Source: Cristatella mucedo (lineage: Eukaryota; Bryozoa; Phylactolaemata; Cristatellidae). From it: a stretch of 60,500 bases of DNA. The stretch spans positions 4,117,001 through 4,177,500 of the forward strand of contig WPIO01000002.1 in assembly GCA_009760855.2 (NCBI GenBank), in the 5' to 3' direction. How positions within the stretch are numbered: the first letter of the stretch is position 1; the number at the start of each line of letters is the position of its first letter. The position numbers and the translations under genes were made by a program. Below the pieces are notes generated by a model. The model was not told the DNA's origin. It did not search any database and saw nothing but the letters and a program-made list of their open reading frames with translations. Of the stretch, positions 46,539-58,635 are shown piece by piece.

Positions 46539-49029
46539 TAATGTAATATAATACTATATATATATCTATAACTATAACTTTATATATATATATACATATA
46601 TAAAGCTATAGTTATAGATATAGATATAGTTATAGTTACAGATATAGTTATATAGTTATAGTTATAGTTATAGTTAGCTATAAGCGCAATGCAGCTGTGC
46701 CTGAAAGTGGCAGCGAATAGGAGATTAATGACTTGTTTCTTGCTTAAGCTGTCTGCATAAGCATTCGGTTGGTCGACAATACTGCATGTGCGAGCAAATG
46801 AGTAGCTCTAAAAAAGAGCGATTCAGGCGCTAGCTCCTATGCAATCAGGCACTTCTAGCCGCTGACTTAAAACCTCACAAAACGAGAAGAGCTAAGAAAA
46901 TTAGGTAAGCAATAACACTAGCAATGCACTGGCTGGGAGCTAGTCAAATGGGGGTGTCAGTAGGAACCAACAAAGTCCTGATACAAATAAAAACGAATGC
47001 ACACAAATGCATTTTCATTTTAGAAGACCCGTGAATAAATGCTACAATGAAAAGAAAAGCTTTGGATGACATAGGGTGCTGATAGCCCTCGTGGTCAACG
47101 CCCTGAAATTGAGGCCTTCTGTTGCAGTTGTGACTATGTAGGGCTAGGGTCTCTCTTTGTAGTGGGCTTGCAAAGCCCTAAATTTGCAAATAATTATAGA
47201 AGATTCCTGCTTGATAATTCTTTTCCTCCAGATCATTTCTTAATTGAGAAAACGTGAATAATCCTTTTTGAAAATCTATGCAGCTGATTGAATCACCTAA
47301 TGGCCAGTGCCCCCACTGCGAGGACTGCAGTAGCCAGACTGGAAGCACTGGTTTAGGCAATCCACGAATGTAGAAGAGGGTAGAGAACTGCAACAGTGTG
47401 AGAAGCACAGCTGCTACATCAGTTGCTTACCGATTCGCCTGACATGCTTCATCTTGCACATGTCAACATCAAGAGCTGTGCTGGTGACTCCTGACAGGCT
47501 GCTGCAGCACAGGAATGCACCAACAACTGCTACTCCATCATCGTGATGAACGGCCTCCTGCAGATTTCTATACTTCGTGCAGAAGTGCACGAGATGAATC
47601 TATTACACGGAGAAGCATAATTTCGGCTCAGGCGGAACAGTTCGTTAGTGTGTTAAAGTAATACGGGCCACAGTCGGTGGCAACGGCCGGCCTGAGCATT
47701 TCCGCCTGTAAAATCAGGCTGCGGGGTAACGGCAGCAATCGAACCTCTGCTGGAAACCTTTCTCCATGCAATGCATGCTCCGAGCCTGATACCCCATCGT
47801 GAGAAAAATGGAAATGATACTGAACGAGCTCATACTTGTGCTGAAGTGGGCCTCCTGTGATGTAATGCAATTTCGGAGTAAAGCGGCAAGAAGCAACCAC
47901 TCCTACAATCGATACAGCCATAGAAACCCGGTATTACACGTGGCACTGTGCACTGCAGCTGCTGCAAAGGTCAAAGCCGGGGCTCCATCGATGTGACAGC
48001 ACGACTGACTGATGTCTGAGAGAGCAGGCAGGAAGGGGCCAATGATGTACAAGTAAGAACCCCTGAATTCCCAAGACATAGCAGCAACCACAGCAAGAGA
48101 TGCACAGGGACACGGAGATGCAGCATACAGACAGAAAGAGAGAAGCTTCAATATGACGTCGGCAGGCATGATGACACCGAAAGCCAACAGCGACGTGTGC
48201 CGAGCTGGTTTGGTCTAGCGGTTAAGGTGCTCGCTCCGACCAAGGTCTGACTGAGGTCGTGGGCTCGAGCCCCGAGGTATATATGAAGCGCCTGAATAGA
48301 GATTAAGTTCTCTTGGGGCTCTATATAAATGAATTATATTTAATTATATTTATAATGTTAATCAGAAGCAGCACACTGTCTCCGTACACACTGGGTGACA
48401 GAAAGCGTCATGTGGCCGGTCACGATTCCATGATATGGATATAGGAGAAATCAGATTACAGTCGGCAGCAATTAGTGACAAAAGATACGAGCAAAGTCTG
48501 GTGACGATTACAATGATGTCGGTGAAACGAGTGAAGAAGATTGATGGAGATGTTGTTCAAAGTTCTTCAACGACGTTGCACGTACGTGGAGGGATTAAGA
48601 CGTTTGGAGGTGTGGTGGGAGCAGCAGGAGCAACTAGAGAGCAACTAGGAGCCACCTCTCTGGCCTTGTTCTGGAGCTGAACAGACCCAGCTCACCCAAA
48701 GTGGTGAGCTCTCTAGATTAGTGACATCGCGATTACCTCGACCTGTTCCCAGTCGAGCAATGAGTGCATCATACAACGATGTGGAAATTAGCAGTGCGCC
48801 GTTGCACATCATTCATTGACTACCAATTATTTTCGCGCCCGAGACTCCTGGTCGCTGCACGTACCATTGTTTGAGATTCTCGCGCAGTGATCGTAGCGAT
48901 AGTGATACTCGAGGTCGTTAAGCGAACTGTCACTGCGGATATGCTCGCTGCTGATATCGACCGGCGACTGCTGCGTCCCATCCTTGCATATCCTCCAGGC
49001 GTCATTTAGGTGCCACCAGTGGTCAGGGC
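43496..49029 (-). CDS. Alpha-carbonic anhydrase, gene 2 (partial, four exons recognised)
   Basis: Second alpha-class carbonic anhydrase, CO2 hydration. Exons on the minus strand are 49029-48865, 47902-47745, 47599-47431 and 43647-43496; intron phases 1, 0, 1 join cleanly and equal those of gene 1. Landmarks: DHWWHLNDAWRICKDGTQQ followed by SPVDI, ISNNG, YITGGPLQHKYELVQYHFHF (two zinc His), SGSEHALHG, PAE|IHLVHF (Glu gate and third zinc His), GYYTYHGSLTSPPCFECVQW. Cys in RICKDG and Cys after TSPP are at the positions that form the disulfide of secreted isozymes, so an extracellular product is likely. His64 is replaced by Val, and the second Thr of GSLTT by Ser. Introns are 962 bp, 145 bp and 3.8 kb; the last holds a SINE, LINE pieces and (AT)n. 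No signal-peptide exon was found upstream of 49029. It lies about 31 kb upstream of gene 1 in the same orientation, as expected for a tandem duplication. Confidence 0.9.
44036..44185 (+). mobile_element. tRNA-derived SINE
   Basis: tRNA-like head GTGGCCCAGATGGCTAAGAT with a B-box-like GGGCTCGATCCCAG, followed by a diverged LINE-A-like tail (TTAAGCACCTG...TTCTCTTAGGGTGCTA). Located in the long intron of CA gene 2, antisense to it. Confidence 0.75.
44255..44395 (+). mobile_element. LINE family A 3' remnant
   Basis: Degenerate tail: TTTACAGCATGTTTAAAGTG, a broken hairpin and (ATT)n at 44354-44372. Confidence 0.55.
44490..44660 (+). mobile_element. tRNA-derived SINE
   Basis: GGCTGGTTTGGCCCAGTTGT head, a degenerate B-box near 44575, then the LINE-A-like AAAGCGCCTCAATAAAGATT and TTCTCTGAGGGTGGTG, ending in AATGAATTATTATTTAATA. 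It lies close to the preceding SINE and LINE remnant, forming a small nest of insertions. Confidence 0.7.
45108..45600 (-). other. Unrecognised open stretch, possible retroelement remnant
   Basis: A 96-codon minus-strand frame at 45398-45108 ends in a segment like SLAGASWNDIAPLQAPW. Before it, in another frame, lies an open stretch reading LLKVAGGLNAINLTRLQYWL. The two may be parts of one broken coding sequence. A BEL/Pao-like pol origin came to mind for the first part, but the resemblance is too weak to name. Confidence 0.25.
45840..45990 (-). mobile_element. tRNA-derived SINE, minus strand
   Basis: On the minus strand: TGGTTTGGTCCAAGGGCTAAG head, a diverged B-box region near 45925, and a tail with CTAAAGGTGCTATGCAAATG. 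More decayed than the other copies. Confidence 0.65.
46022..46100 (-). mobile_element. LINE-A-type 3' hairpin remnant
   Basis: Minus-strand tail with AAGCGCCTAGAGAGAGAGAT, TTCTCTGAGCGGGC and a (TTA)n end. No upstream body. Confidence 0.65.
46478..46680. repeat. (AT)n and TATAGT-type satellite block
   Basis: TATA dinucleotides to about 46600, then tandem TATAGT/TATAGA hexamers (46607-46675), within the long intron of CA gene 2. Confidence 0.9.
46681..47430. other. Intronic, no recognised feature
   Basis: No motif-bearing frame and no repeat-family match next to the donor of the third CA gene 2 exon. Confidence 0.3.
47431..47599 (-). CDS. CA gene 2, third zinc-His exon
   Basis: 169 nt, phase 0 in (acceptor GTAATAG) and phase 1 out (donor GTAAGC). 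It encodes IHLVHFCTKYRNLQEAVHHD, then DGVAVVGAFLCC, and a variable tail containing ALDVDMCKM. It is 9 nt (three codons) shorter than the gene 1 exon. The preceding intron is only 145 bp. Confidence 0.88.
47745..47902 (-). CDS. CA gene 2, zinc-site exon (His94/His96)
   Basis: 158 nt, phase 1 in (acceptor TTGTAG) and phase 0 out (GAG before GTTCGA). It encodes VVASCRFTPKLHYITGGPLQ, then HKYELVQYHFHFS with two zinc ligands, GSEHALHG and FPAE. Length and phases equal the gene 1 exon. The donor GTTCGA is weak. Confidence 0.9.
47903..48864 (-). other. 962-bp intron of CA gene 2 with SINE
   Basis: Donor GTACGT, acceptor TTGTAG, phase 1. It carries a plus-strand SINE at 48198-48352. A 94-codon minus frame with hydrophobic stretches at 48187-47903 overlaps the intron's acceptor end and is not supported as an exon. 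Confidence 0.7.
48198..48352 (+). mobile_element. tRNA-derived SINE, best-preserved copy
   Basis: Head GCTGGTTTGGTCTAGCGGTT, with an A-box-like TCTAGCGGTTAAGG, then GACTGAGGTCGTGGGCTCGA and GCCCCGAGG (B-box-like). The tail is GAAGCGCCTGAATAGAGATT, TTCTCTTGGGGCTCTATATA and AATGAATTATATTTAATTAT. It sits in a CA gene 2 intron, antisense. Confidence 0.88.
48865..49029 (-). CDS. CA gene 2, N-terminal domain exon
   Basis: 165 nt between the acceptor GTCATCGCCGCAG and the donor GTACGT, phase 1 at both ends. It encodes PDHWWHLNDAWRICKDGTQQ, then SPVDI, and ends ISNNG. The start is chosen because the two leading bases complete a Gly codon and the acceptor is a good match. An upstream exon carrying the initiator Met and a signal peptide is required. 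Confidence 0.88.
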
Positions 49030-49503
49030 CTGCGGCGATGACAGGTGGCAACATTTGTCATGCTCAATACTACAGCCACCAACTATGCTGCTTTGCTATG
49101 CTACATATGGCCACAGCCGCTGGTACACTAGCAAGCAGGTGGAGCAAGCTAAAGGCTACCATGGAGCTTCAAGTCATGTCATGTCAGAGACGATACACTA
49201 CGATCATGCATGCAAGTAGCAAGCCGTACTGAGAGCAAAAGTAATGTTAGATGTCTCGTCATCTGTGGCTCCAGCAGCCAGTGAAAGACCGACAGCAACT
49301 TTTCTTGTGTCAGCCATTCGACGGCCAAATAAACCGAATGCCGAATAGGTGACTAAGTTCGTCAGCTACGTAGAAGGCCTGTTATAGCATGACAGAGCAG
49401 TCGTAGACGGTTGCTCGGTCCAATCTGATGATGCTCGCATTATTTGGGCTCCTGCACCACGATTGCTCTAGCTACTCGAATGTCGATCTGTGCAAGAATG
49501 CAC
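49030..49503. other. Upstream flank or first intron of CA gene 2
   Basis: The missing first exon or promoter of CA gene 2 should lie in or beyond this stretch. No signal-peptide-like frame on the minus strand with a phase-1 donor was found. Confidence 0.3.
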
Positions 49504-50160
<657 letters not shown>

Positions 50161-50229
50161 CTCCCTCCCCAACCCTGCCATTTACAATATTGTTAATTAC
50201 AACATTAGGAATATTATTAATAATAAATG

Positions 50230-51976
50230 TGTATAAGGCCATCGGAGAATTTACTGACCTTGTTGAGTACCAGCTGACGATATTGGATCACTGCTCAGTC
50301 TCATTTACTGTTCCTGCTTCGTTTTACGTGCAGGGTGACATCGAGTTTGTCAAGCGATGCAACAAAAGGATTCGGAGAATTGTTTTAACTCTGCCTTTTG
50401 AGGCCGATGTTCTTTATCTGCACCCCGACTCAGTCAACAGCCTCGATACCCTCACAGATGCAGTGAGCCGGAAACTTTAGAGTACCCTTGACGAGCATAC
50501 TCCTGTACATTCCGTCCATGTACAGAGATGCAGAGATTTCTTTCAATTCACCAAGTCAAAATATGAGCCATATTCAGCGCAGGTTTTTAATGCCGCTTTA
50601 AGAGATCTAGGTCTGACAACAATCTAGTGAATTTCAAAGACATCCACGGAGTTTAAGCCAGGCTGCTTAGAAAAGCCAGGGCTTCTTTTTCACTCGAAAA
50701 CTAAAGTCCTGCCAATCAGACCCAAAACAGATTTAGAAGAAAGTGGACGATTTAGTTGCCAATTCTGTGAAGTACACTCCCTAGATATCAATGGCTCGGC
50801 CGAAAAGTTTTCAGCCTTCTTCACTGAAAACAATCGTACACATGTGTGCCGCCATAAAGCCCATTCTGACTAAAGCAATTAGGTTGCAACCTCTGACCTT
50901 CCTTTAGAGATTTTTCGAGGTTTCGGCATGCGACATGACTACCTTAATAAGGTCTAATAAAAATAGCTCATCTCCAGGTGACCCTATATCACGGACTCTG
51001 TGGATTTCACTAGCAGGCGAACTTAGTCCAGGCATAACTGAGATTTGCAATGCTCCTCTGGAAAACGGGGTCGTACCCAAGTTCTTCAAATCGGCCACTG
51101 TTAGACTGATACTTCAAAAACCTGGATTCGATTCACAAGTCCGATGAATCTCACAAATCTAGGTGTCCTCTTCCACAGGGACCTTTCATTAGACGACCAC
51201 TTCAGCTCCAAAGTCAAGTCTCCCCATTTTCAGCTACATACGTTGATAAAATTCGGGCTTGCTTGGACGAGGATAATAGATTTAAATTGATCCATGCATT
51301 TGTGACACCCCGTTTCAACTTCTGTAACTCACTGCTTGCTGGCTTGGGCAATCACGTATTAACAGCTGGCGCGACACTCTGCAGCTAGACTTGTCATTCG
51401 TGAGCGTTGCAGTTGCCACTTCACACCACTTCTCACGACCTGCACTGGCTCCCAGTCAAGCAGCTCGTCGACTTCAAGGTTCTGTTATTCACTTTTATGT
51501 GCCTTCATTCTTTGGCAGCAGCCTACCCATTAGATCTACTCCCCAACCAGGCTAGGCATCGTACCACCCACTTTCATGAATGAGATTGTTTTGCTACACC
51601 TCGTAGAAACCTCAAATATTTTGGAGACTATACCTTTAGCTAGTATGCACCCAAAGCCTGGAACCCACTCCCGACTGACGTTCCCTGACTTGATGACATT
51701 TTAAAGAAAGCTAAGCAAGCACCTGTTTATCACAGCATATAGTGGATCCACATGATTCGTCCTTAGTGTGCTAGTTCGTGCTGACACTGTGCATACTGCT
51801 ACTAACCATATTTGCATGAAGACCCTGTCCATATTACCTCTACCATGTTGTGCTTGTTGACATTGAGCATGCTACCACTAATCATTCGATCACGCTTCCT
51901 TTACAGCATATGTAAAGTGCCTAGGAGATTGTGTTCTCTGAGTGTGCTATACAAATGTATTATTATTATTATTATC
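50230..51976 (+). mobile_element. LINE family A, copy with endonuclease-side sequence, degenerate
   Basis: Starts upstream of the RT: DHCSVSFTVPASFYVQGD resembles the end of an apurinic endonuclease domain (SDH motif), followed by a linker with DEHTPVHSV. The pre-RT part near 50935-51147 carries SSPGDPISRTLW, then GVVPKFFKSATVRLILQKPG. The middle RT is deleted, because the sequence jumps to the NLGVLFHRDLSLDDHF-like segment near 51155. The C-terminal region and the 3' end with (ATT)n at 51957-51975 follow. Heavily mutated. Confidence 0.75.
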
Positions 51977-53500
51977 AACTATCGCCAGTTTCTAACGTTC
52001 TTTTTTGTCAAACATTTGCAAAAATATTGTCTCTAAGTAGCAGATAGCACATATTTAAAAATACAAATTGTCAGAAAAATTTCAGTTGGGATTTAAGCAC
52101 CATCACTTCACTGAAACTGCTTTCCTCGGCATAACCAATGACATCCTATGAAGCAACGATGATGGGAATGTCGCCGGCCTGGCCTTGCTTGATCAATCAG
52201 CTTCGTTCGACACTACCAATCGCGAACAATATCCTACTTGAACGAATGAGAACACCAATCGGTCCTGCATACTAGTCACTGGTATGGTTTAAATCGTTCT
52301 TGCCTGATCGTGTTCAATCCGTGTCGGGTGAGGGTCATGTTTCATCTATCAAACCAGTTAGTCACCCGCGGAATCTGATATGGGTCCGTCCTCGGTGTTT
52401 CGATGTTATCCATTTATACTGAACCACTGGGTAAAGTGATTCGGGCCTATGGAGTTGCCTATCAATTGTATGCTCACAGTGTTGTGCTGTATTTGTTGTT
52501 TAAACCCATGGAATCTGATGCAGTGACTGACAAACTGAATGCTTGCCTTGCAGACGTTCGATCCTAGATGTTGGCAAATTCCCTTAACCTTAGTGACGAT
52601 GAAACCATACTGTTAATCATAGAACACTACAGGCATGCGGTTGGACTAGAAGAATTTGCCCTTCTAATAGGTGGTGCTGTTGTGCGACCATAACCACGTG
52701 CTCAGCATTTAGGTGTCGTCTGTGACAACTGCCCACATGTTTAAAGTTTCATTAAGAAGACTGCCTCCACAGCTACCAATCAGGTCCTATCCCTTTTTTA
52801 AGACTTAAGGACTTTCTATCACGATGGCTTGCATTCAATTTAACTAGCGCCCTGGTTTATGTCTCGGCTAGATTATTGCAACTCCATTTTGGCTGGAATA
52901 CCGAAAAACCCATCATGCCACTGCAGCTGGTGACGAATTCTGCTTCAAGGCTAGTTAACAAATCACTATGTGTCTCCTTTGCTGAAGGATCTTCGATGGC
53001 TTCCGGTGAATCAGCAGATGCAAAATCATAAGAGCAAAGTTCTTACTGTGACCCACATGGTCAGCCACGGCTTGGTTCCTTCAAGCCTTAAAGAACTTCT
53101 CCACAAATTTCAGCTTCCTCGTGCCCTCAGATACTCTGTGGACAACAAATGAGCTATTCGGTTGCATTCCATAAAGACCGTTGGTGACAGAAGCTTTTGC
53201 TCTGCAGGTCCTAGACAGTGGAGCTCACTTCCATAATTCTTATGCAACAACATGTACTTTCCTGCTACCGACTCTGGCATATCCTTTCCAGTCGTCCTAA
53301 GCTGCTACTTCCCTGCTACACTACCTCAACTGTACTGCTGACCCAGCCATGCTTCAACTTTCTTTTTGTTGAGTGAGGTGAAATCTGTTGGCTACAGCAT
53401 ACCTACCGAAAGCCGGTTAGGCTTTATTTGCCCACACAATCTGTGTAGCTTTGCAGAGTTACAGACGGAGATACATTACATTAAATTGTATTTCTTGGCA
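51977..53500 (+). mobile_element. LINE family B, degenerate RT-bearing copy
   Basis: Begins at AACTATCGCC directly after the ATT tail of the preceding family A copy. A broken RT frame follows (fragments resembling the FDTTN and LNACLADVRS segments), then a C-terminal frame at 52970-53152 (MSPLLKDLRWLPVNQQMQ). The 3' end is GTTACAGACGGAGATACATT with ACATT repeats. The 5' limit matches the family B copy at 5772. Confidence 0.8.
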
Positions 53501-54249
53501 CTTGTGCAGCTTGATATGCTTCCCATGTAAGAGCGAATGCGAGTGGGCACGGTAAAACACAAAAACTGCAGGGATAAGTGGGCGATCGGACTCTGGAACC
53601 ACTCGTGGTACTACCTGAAGGGGCCCGTTGGGTTATTTGACCACCCAATAAGCCGTACATCTAGGATAGGCTGTCCGTGGAAAGGTCAAGGCCTTGTTCC
53701 TTTGGTTTGCTCTTGCTATGCTACACCTATGACACCTGCCTGGAGGGCATTCAAATAAAGACAATAGTCCCAAACACCGTATAAAAACACGCAAATATAA
53801 CGGTTCAACTTGCCCATTTCTCCTCTGTAGCCATAGGGATAGTCGAAAGGGTTCCACAGAGTCACTTGAGAAGCTGCAGGTTCGGCTTTCACCAGGTTTC
53901 TGTCCTTCGGGCGGTCAATCACTGCTAGATATGGCTTGCATGTACTGCTGCATTCTTCTGAAACTTGCGATGCGAAACGCACGGTACTGCTTCCATTCGG
54001 TTTTCGACATTTGAACGCTGACGTGACTGACGACAGGTAGCGAAACGCAAACGGCATCCCCCAAACAGCCCGGAAGTGCTTATTTGGCCTTGAAAGACCT
54101 TCTCAGCCACATATATCTATGTAAGGGCCACTGCCAGCGCTTACACGGAAAACGAAAGCGGAAGCTGTGGAGGCTTATCCGCAAACGAGGCCACGCTCTC
54201 ATAGTCCTATAAATAGCAATGGATTAGGAGAGCATTGCAGTTACCAATA
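53501..54249. other. Unrecognised region with a 113-codon minus frame
   Basis: A minus-strand frame at 54057-53716 has varied composition and includes TLWNPFDYPYGYRGEMGKLN. I cannot place it in a family and see no splice sites that clearly bound it. It may be a lone exon or a chance frame. Confidence 0.25.
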
Positions 54250-54425
54250 AGAAAATTAACAATAATAATTACTCATTCACATAGCACCCTCAAAGAAGGT
54301 AATATATTTCTGGGCTCTTTACACACGCTGTAAAGAAGCATTATAAAATGGCGACTGGTAACATGAACAATATCCACTAGCCTAACTTGGTTAGAGGTCA
54401 AATGCACAGTGCCAACATGCAAAAT
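54250..54425 (-). mobile_element. LINE family A 3' remnant, minus strand
   Basis: Minus-strand order: GTTGGCACTGTGCAT, CCTAACCAAG, a degenerate hairpin with AAAGAGCCCAGAAATA and TTCTTTGAGGGTGCTA, and an AT-rich tail. The coding part is absent. Confidence 0.6.
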
Positions 54426-54879
54426 ACCGAGATGTTATGTAAGCGCTAATCAGTTCTGTAGTTGCGTGGTCTCGCCGCCGCAGCGGCTCTCTAGCCCGGC
54501 GGCGAGGTTGGGCTGCCTGTGCAGCAGTTTTTGAGTCGCTTATGCGAAGGCTGCGGCACCGGTTCATTGATTTATAATGGGCGGGAGTCTCAGGGCGGCG
54601 ACAGAGCAAGCCAGTGGTCTTGGCTGGCGGGACCCCGGCCTGTGCCATCGCCGCTAGGGCACCGCTTGAGTTATGTCTTAATAGAAGTGGTATTTGCCGC
54701 TACAAGCGCAACATTTTTAATTTCCAACTTCTAGTTGAAATTGAGTTCCCGACCTCCTCGCAGATATGGGCAGCTATGAACTCGCATCGACAGGGTTTTC
54801 TCATTTGAAGGTCTCCGGAACCTCTGGCTCAAGCAGCACGGTGCTCAAGTGCACCATGCTACCAGAGTGGAAAGAGATA

Positions 54880-54880
54880 T

Positions 54881-54959
<79 letters not shown>

Positions 54960-55090
54960 CAGACAGACACAGAGACAAAGAGAGACACGAGACAGAGGCA
55001 GGCAGAGGCACGGAGAGAGACAGAGAAAGGCAGAGAAAGGACGGGAGAAGGACGAATGAGGAGAGGGAAAAAGAGATTGAGAACGAGGGG
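54880..55090. repeat. (GA)n microsatellite with GACA decay
   Basis: Pure AG run at 54883-54953, then a GACAGACACAGAGAC-type purine-rich repeat to about 55090. Confidence 0.93.
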
Positions 55091-55779
55091 GAAGTAAGCT
55101 GCACTATTGGCGAGAGTGATAGCTGCTAAGGGTGTTCTGCAGGTAAATAAGCGAGCCCATTGAATCAATCAACATTTGTGTTATTCAATTTTAATGTTGG
55201 AGATTCTAAAAGGGCAAATAAAGATCTCACAGGACAGATAAAGATCCCCCAACTCACAGAAACACTATTGAAAACATATCCGGCTTGCAACACAACAAAA
55301 ATTACAAAGGACACTTAATATTCAAGGCAGAGATTAAACTGAAAATTCCACCACTGGCTCGTTGTGCTTCGCTTGAGTATATAAATGTTAATGAGTGAGA
55401 ATCGGTTTAGAAATCAGCTATATTTTGTGGTTTGCGTTTCCCAAGGGCTGGGCAATTTTAGCACACAAACGTGTACGCGAAGCGAATAAACTAAGATTCT
55501 ATGAACTGGCATCGAACTTTCTATAAAAAAAAAATACGCACATTATTTAAATGTAGCAGCCCCTTTTAAATGCACACTGAGTTCTACCGCAGGAGTCATT
55601 CTCTCCAGAATACTGCTAAGAGAACAAATTTTCAACTGTACGACTACCTTCTCAGAAAGGCAAAACTATGTAGTCTCTGCTTGATCGTTTGGGAGCGTTT
55701 CATAATATTGATCAGCAAATCATTCCGAAGCGCCTCGTATCTCGCCCGGTACACTGGTATAGCAACGAAATAGTTTAGG
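55091..55779. other. AT-rich, no recognised feature
   Basis: A 67-codon plus frame at 55570-55773 is unrecognised and adjoins the start of a LINE remnant. It could be decayed LINE sequence. Confidence 0.3.
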
Positions 55780-56905
55780 TCGTAAATGAGCGCATGGCTT
55801 GAGAGCATTGATGTCAGCGAGCAGCAGTCATCTAAGGAATGTCTAAAGTATAGGGTACCCCAGGTTTCGGCTTGATTCAGTTCTTTTCATAATTTATAAT
55901 CTCTCTTTTGCCGATGCTATCGCTGAGCACAATCTAGGCTTTCGTTTCTCTGCAGATGACACTCCACTGTATCAGAATGTTTATCCCTCCCTGCCTTTCA
56001 CCTCGTTAAACTCTCTCAACTCCCTTTCTGTATGCATTGCTGGCATTCGCACTTGGATGGCAACGAGCAATATCAAATTGAATGACGATGAAACAAACAT
56101 GGTAGTGATAGGCAAACTAAGTGCTACTCAGAAAATGAAAAACCAATCCCTCAAAATGGGCTCAGCTAGCAAATCTCCTGTAGCATTTCCAGGAGATCTG
56201 GAAGTCCTGTTCTAAAGTTACCTTTCACTAGACGACCAATCAGCTCCACATTCAATTAAGCCAATTTTTAGCTACGTTAGACATGGGGATTCTATATTCC
56301 AGTTGGTCCACGCGTTTGTGAATCCCGTCTCGAATTCCATTAAGCCCTACTTTCAGATCTCCCGTTTTGTGCTACAAGGCACTTACAGTTGGTTAAAAAC
56401 CCTGCAGCCACACTTGTCTGTCGTGACCGTCGGAGTCACCATATTCCGATACTTCACATTTACCTACTCCGGCTCTTCAACCAATAAGCGCATCAACGAT
56501 TTTGTCACTCACTTATATGTTCCTTAATCATCCTCTTGCTCCAGCCTATTATTTCGACCTACATCGCACTGAGGCCAGGCATCTTAATACCAACTCTTCA
56601 TACTCAAATCGTTTAGCGGTGCATAATATCAACTTCAAATCCTTTGGCGACCTTGAGTTTAGCTCGTATGCTCCCAAAGCCGTGAACTTACTCCTACTGT
56701 TGTCGCGACACGCCCTAACGCGCCATTTAAAAAGCTACAGCCGTGCCTCTTTTTCGCAGCAATTCTCAAGTCCGAGTGAATTGCACTTTGTGTGCTAAAG
56801 TTGCTCATAACTAACCGTAGAGATCTGCTTTCAGCATAGCTTACGAAAAGTTTCAAGTAAGAATTTTAGTTCTAAGGGCGCAATACGAATATCGTACTAC
56901 ATTTA
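55780..56905 (+). mobile_element. LINE family A, highly decayed RT copy
   Basis: Nucleotide-level match to the RT of the family in order: GTACCCCAGG (Pro-Gln-Gly region), AATCTAGGCTTTCGTTTC followed by GATGACACTC (active-site region), AATGACGATGAAAC (LNDD), CTAGACGACCA, and a C-terminal KSFGDLEFSSYAPKA. Stops and indels throughout. It is the oldest-looking copy of the family here. Confidence 0.75.
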
Positions 56906-58635
56906 CCATTATTATGGTTAACTCGTGTACATTTCAATATCGCGTCTTTTTGGCATAAATATCTCGTATTCTCAAATTTGAGCTACCTTTAAACCCGTTT
57001 GCTTTTTCAGTTACTGTTTTTGGTTAAGGTGGGATCAGCCTTCGCCAGGCAAATTGTTCACTGGGGCTTTGCCTGACGGTCGAACCCTTGGGTTTAATTC
57101 CAATACTGCCATCGGCATAGGTTTGGCATGGTGTGAGTAGAATACGGACAACTAATCCCTGGGGCTTTGCCTATCGGCTAATCCAGAAGTTTCCGAAGCC
57201 CCTGGGATGCCTTCCTTATGGAGTCTTATATCAAGGCCCGATGAAGGGTCCTAATTTGGGGTCCGAGTTGGCCTCGAAAATTTGCCTGGTGCTTGGCTAG
57301 TGAATGGTTCGTTTTAAACCAATCCAAAAATCAGCCTCGGTTTTATTGGTTTTAAACACACCGTCACAATGAGGCATTGCCGCACACCGGACGTCTCTAC
57401 TATTCACTCTCCACGGTGAACAACACAAGAACAAAAGTGGGCGCCCTGCCAGCGATGTATTTGTCAATTTTTCCGAGAAGTTTGAGTCGGAAGGATTGAA
57501 ACTGTCACAGCGTGGATGCCTATCTTGTTCGCCCACTTGAGCGGATCCATGTCAAAAGATGAAGCATAATCTACTCAGTTGTAAAAATAAGCCTGTAGGG
57601 ATCGGAGAAATGCCGCTAGGATATTCTAAGCCACCCTCCAACCACCTTGATATTACCGAGCTTGAGGTTTTTTCGCCGAAACGTTCGCTGATGACTTTGC
57701 ACGTGTGAATGTCGGCGATGGACCGTACAAAGTTGTCATCGGTGAGCTTGATGAATAAATCTTGCTTGAAGAGGGCTCAGCGGTATTCGATTAAGAACTC
57801 AACTAAACGAGCCGCTGGCCAGAAGTAAGAGCCAGAAGAAAGAGCTGAATAGTGTGTCTTCGAAAGCAAGTAAATAACCAATAAAACAGCAGAAACCCGT
57901 TCAAAATAGTTCTAAACTGCTCGCCAAAATTAAGTTTTAAACCAAACACTATGCTTGGCTTAGGATAGCCGCCGCCAAACATTTCGCGCCGGCCCTGTAG
58001 CCAGGCCTCTAGTGCGACGCGTCTTGTCTCCGGCGAACCACCTGACCGGGTGACCGGACTGCGTCGGGAAAGGCTAGCAATGGCCTCCGGTGGTGCTGGC
58101 TGTGCACCAGCGATCTATCAGTCGTTGCTCTGGCGTACGCATGTGATCGCCGAGCCCCCAGCAGCCCTAGCGCCGACGGCGTAGCGTCGCTACACCGACG
58201 CTACGCCTGCCATTGAACCGGTGCGGCAGGCAAGAAATGCTCGCCAGAGGCGCTGGCGATGCCAGCAACACGCGCGAGCGTCAGCTTAATGACCGAACTC
58301 GTCTAGCGACCTACCTCGACACCTGCGACTCCTAGTTCAAGCCCCGGCAGACCCGAGCAAATCTGCTGTGGCTCACTTACGGTGTAGTGTGCCTTACTAA
58401 AGGACTCGTTAATGTTGAACTTAAACCGTAAAGGTTTGACCGAAAACAGACGTGTCGTGTTTCAGAGCTTTAAGAGGACGGGCTGCAGCCCAATTGCCTC
58501 CTTCTGTAAACCTATACCTGCCATCGATGAGGGGTTAGCACCGACCTGTTGAGTCTGGTCTTTCGCTCACTGAAATGTGTTGCCCCTAACAGAAAGATAA
58601 TCAACGCATACCAGGGTTACTGGGTTTGAGATAAA
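56906..58635. other. Region without recognised gene
   Basis: Contains a direct repeat of GGGGCTTTGCCT (57064 and 57162) in similar contexts and a perfect 11-bp stem hairpin at 58178-58207. A 79-codon minus frame at 57536-57297 is unrecognised. Confidence 0.35.
58178..58207. terminator. Perfect 11-bp inverted repeat (hairpin), function unknown
   Basis: GGCGTAGCGTC (58178-58188), an 8-nt spacer, then GACGCTACGCC (58197-58207). Listed as a structure only. There is no T-run after it and no gene next to it, so I do not propose that it terminates transcription. Confidence 0.3.

Larger units (their letters stand above)
43648..47430 (-). other. 3.8-kb intron of CA gene 2 (phase 1)
   Basis: Donor GTAAGC, acceptor GGTTTTAG. 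It contains SINEs at 44036, 44490 and 45840, LINE-A tails at 44255 and 46022, an unrecognised open stretch near 45100-45600 and an (AT)n block at 46478-46680. The distance is large but the phases agree with gene 1. Confidence 0.65.

Noticed and set aside
47903-48187. A first exon with signal peptide for CA gene 2
   Set aside because: It has hydrophobic stretches but lies downstream of the N-terminal CA exon, in the intron, so the order is wrong.
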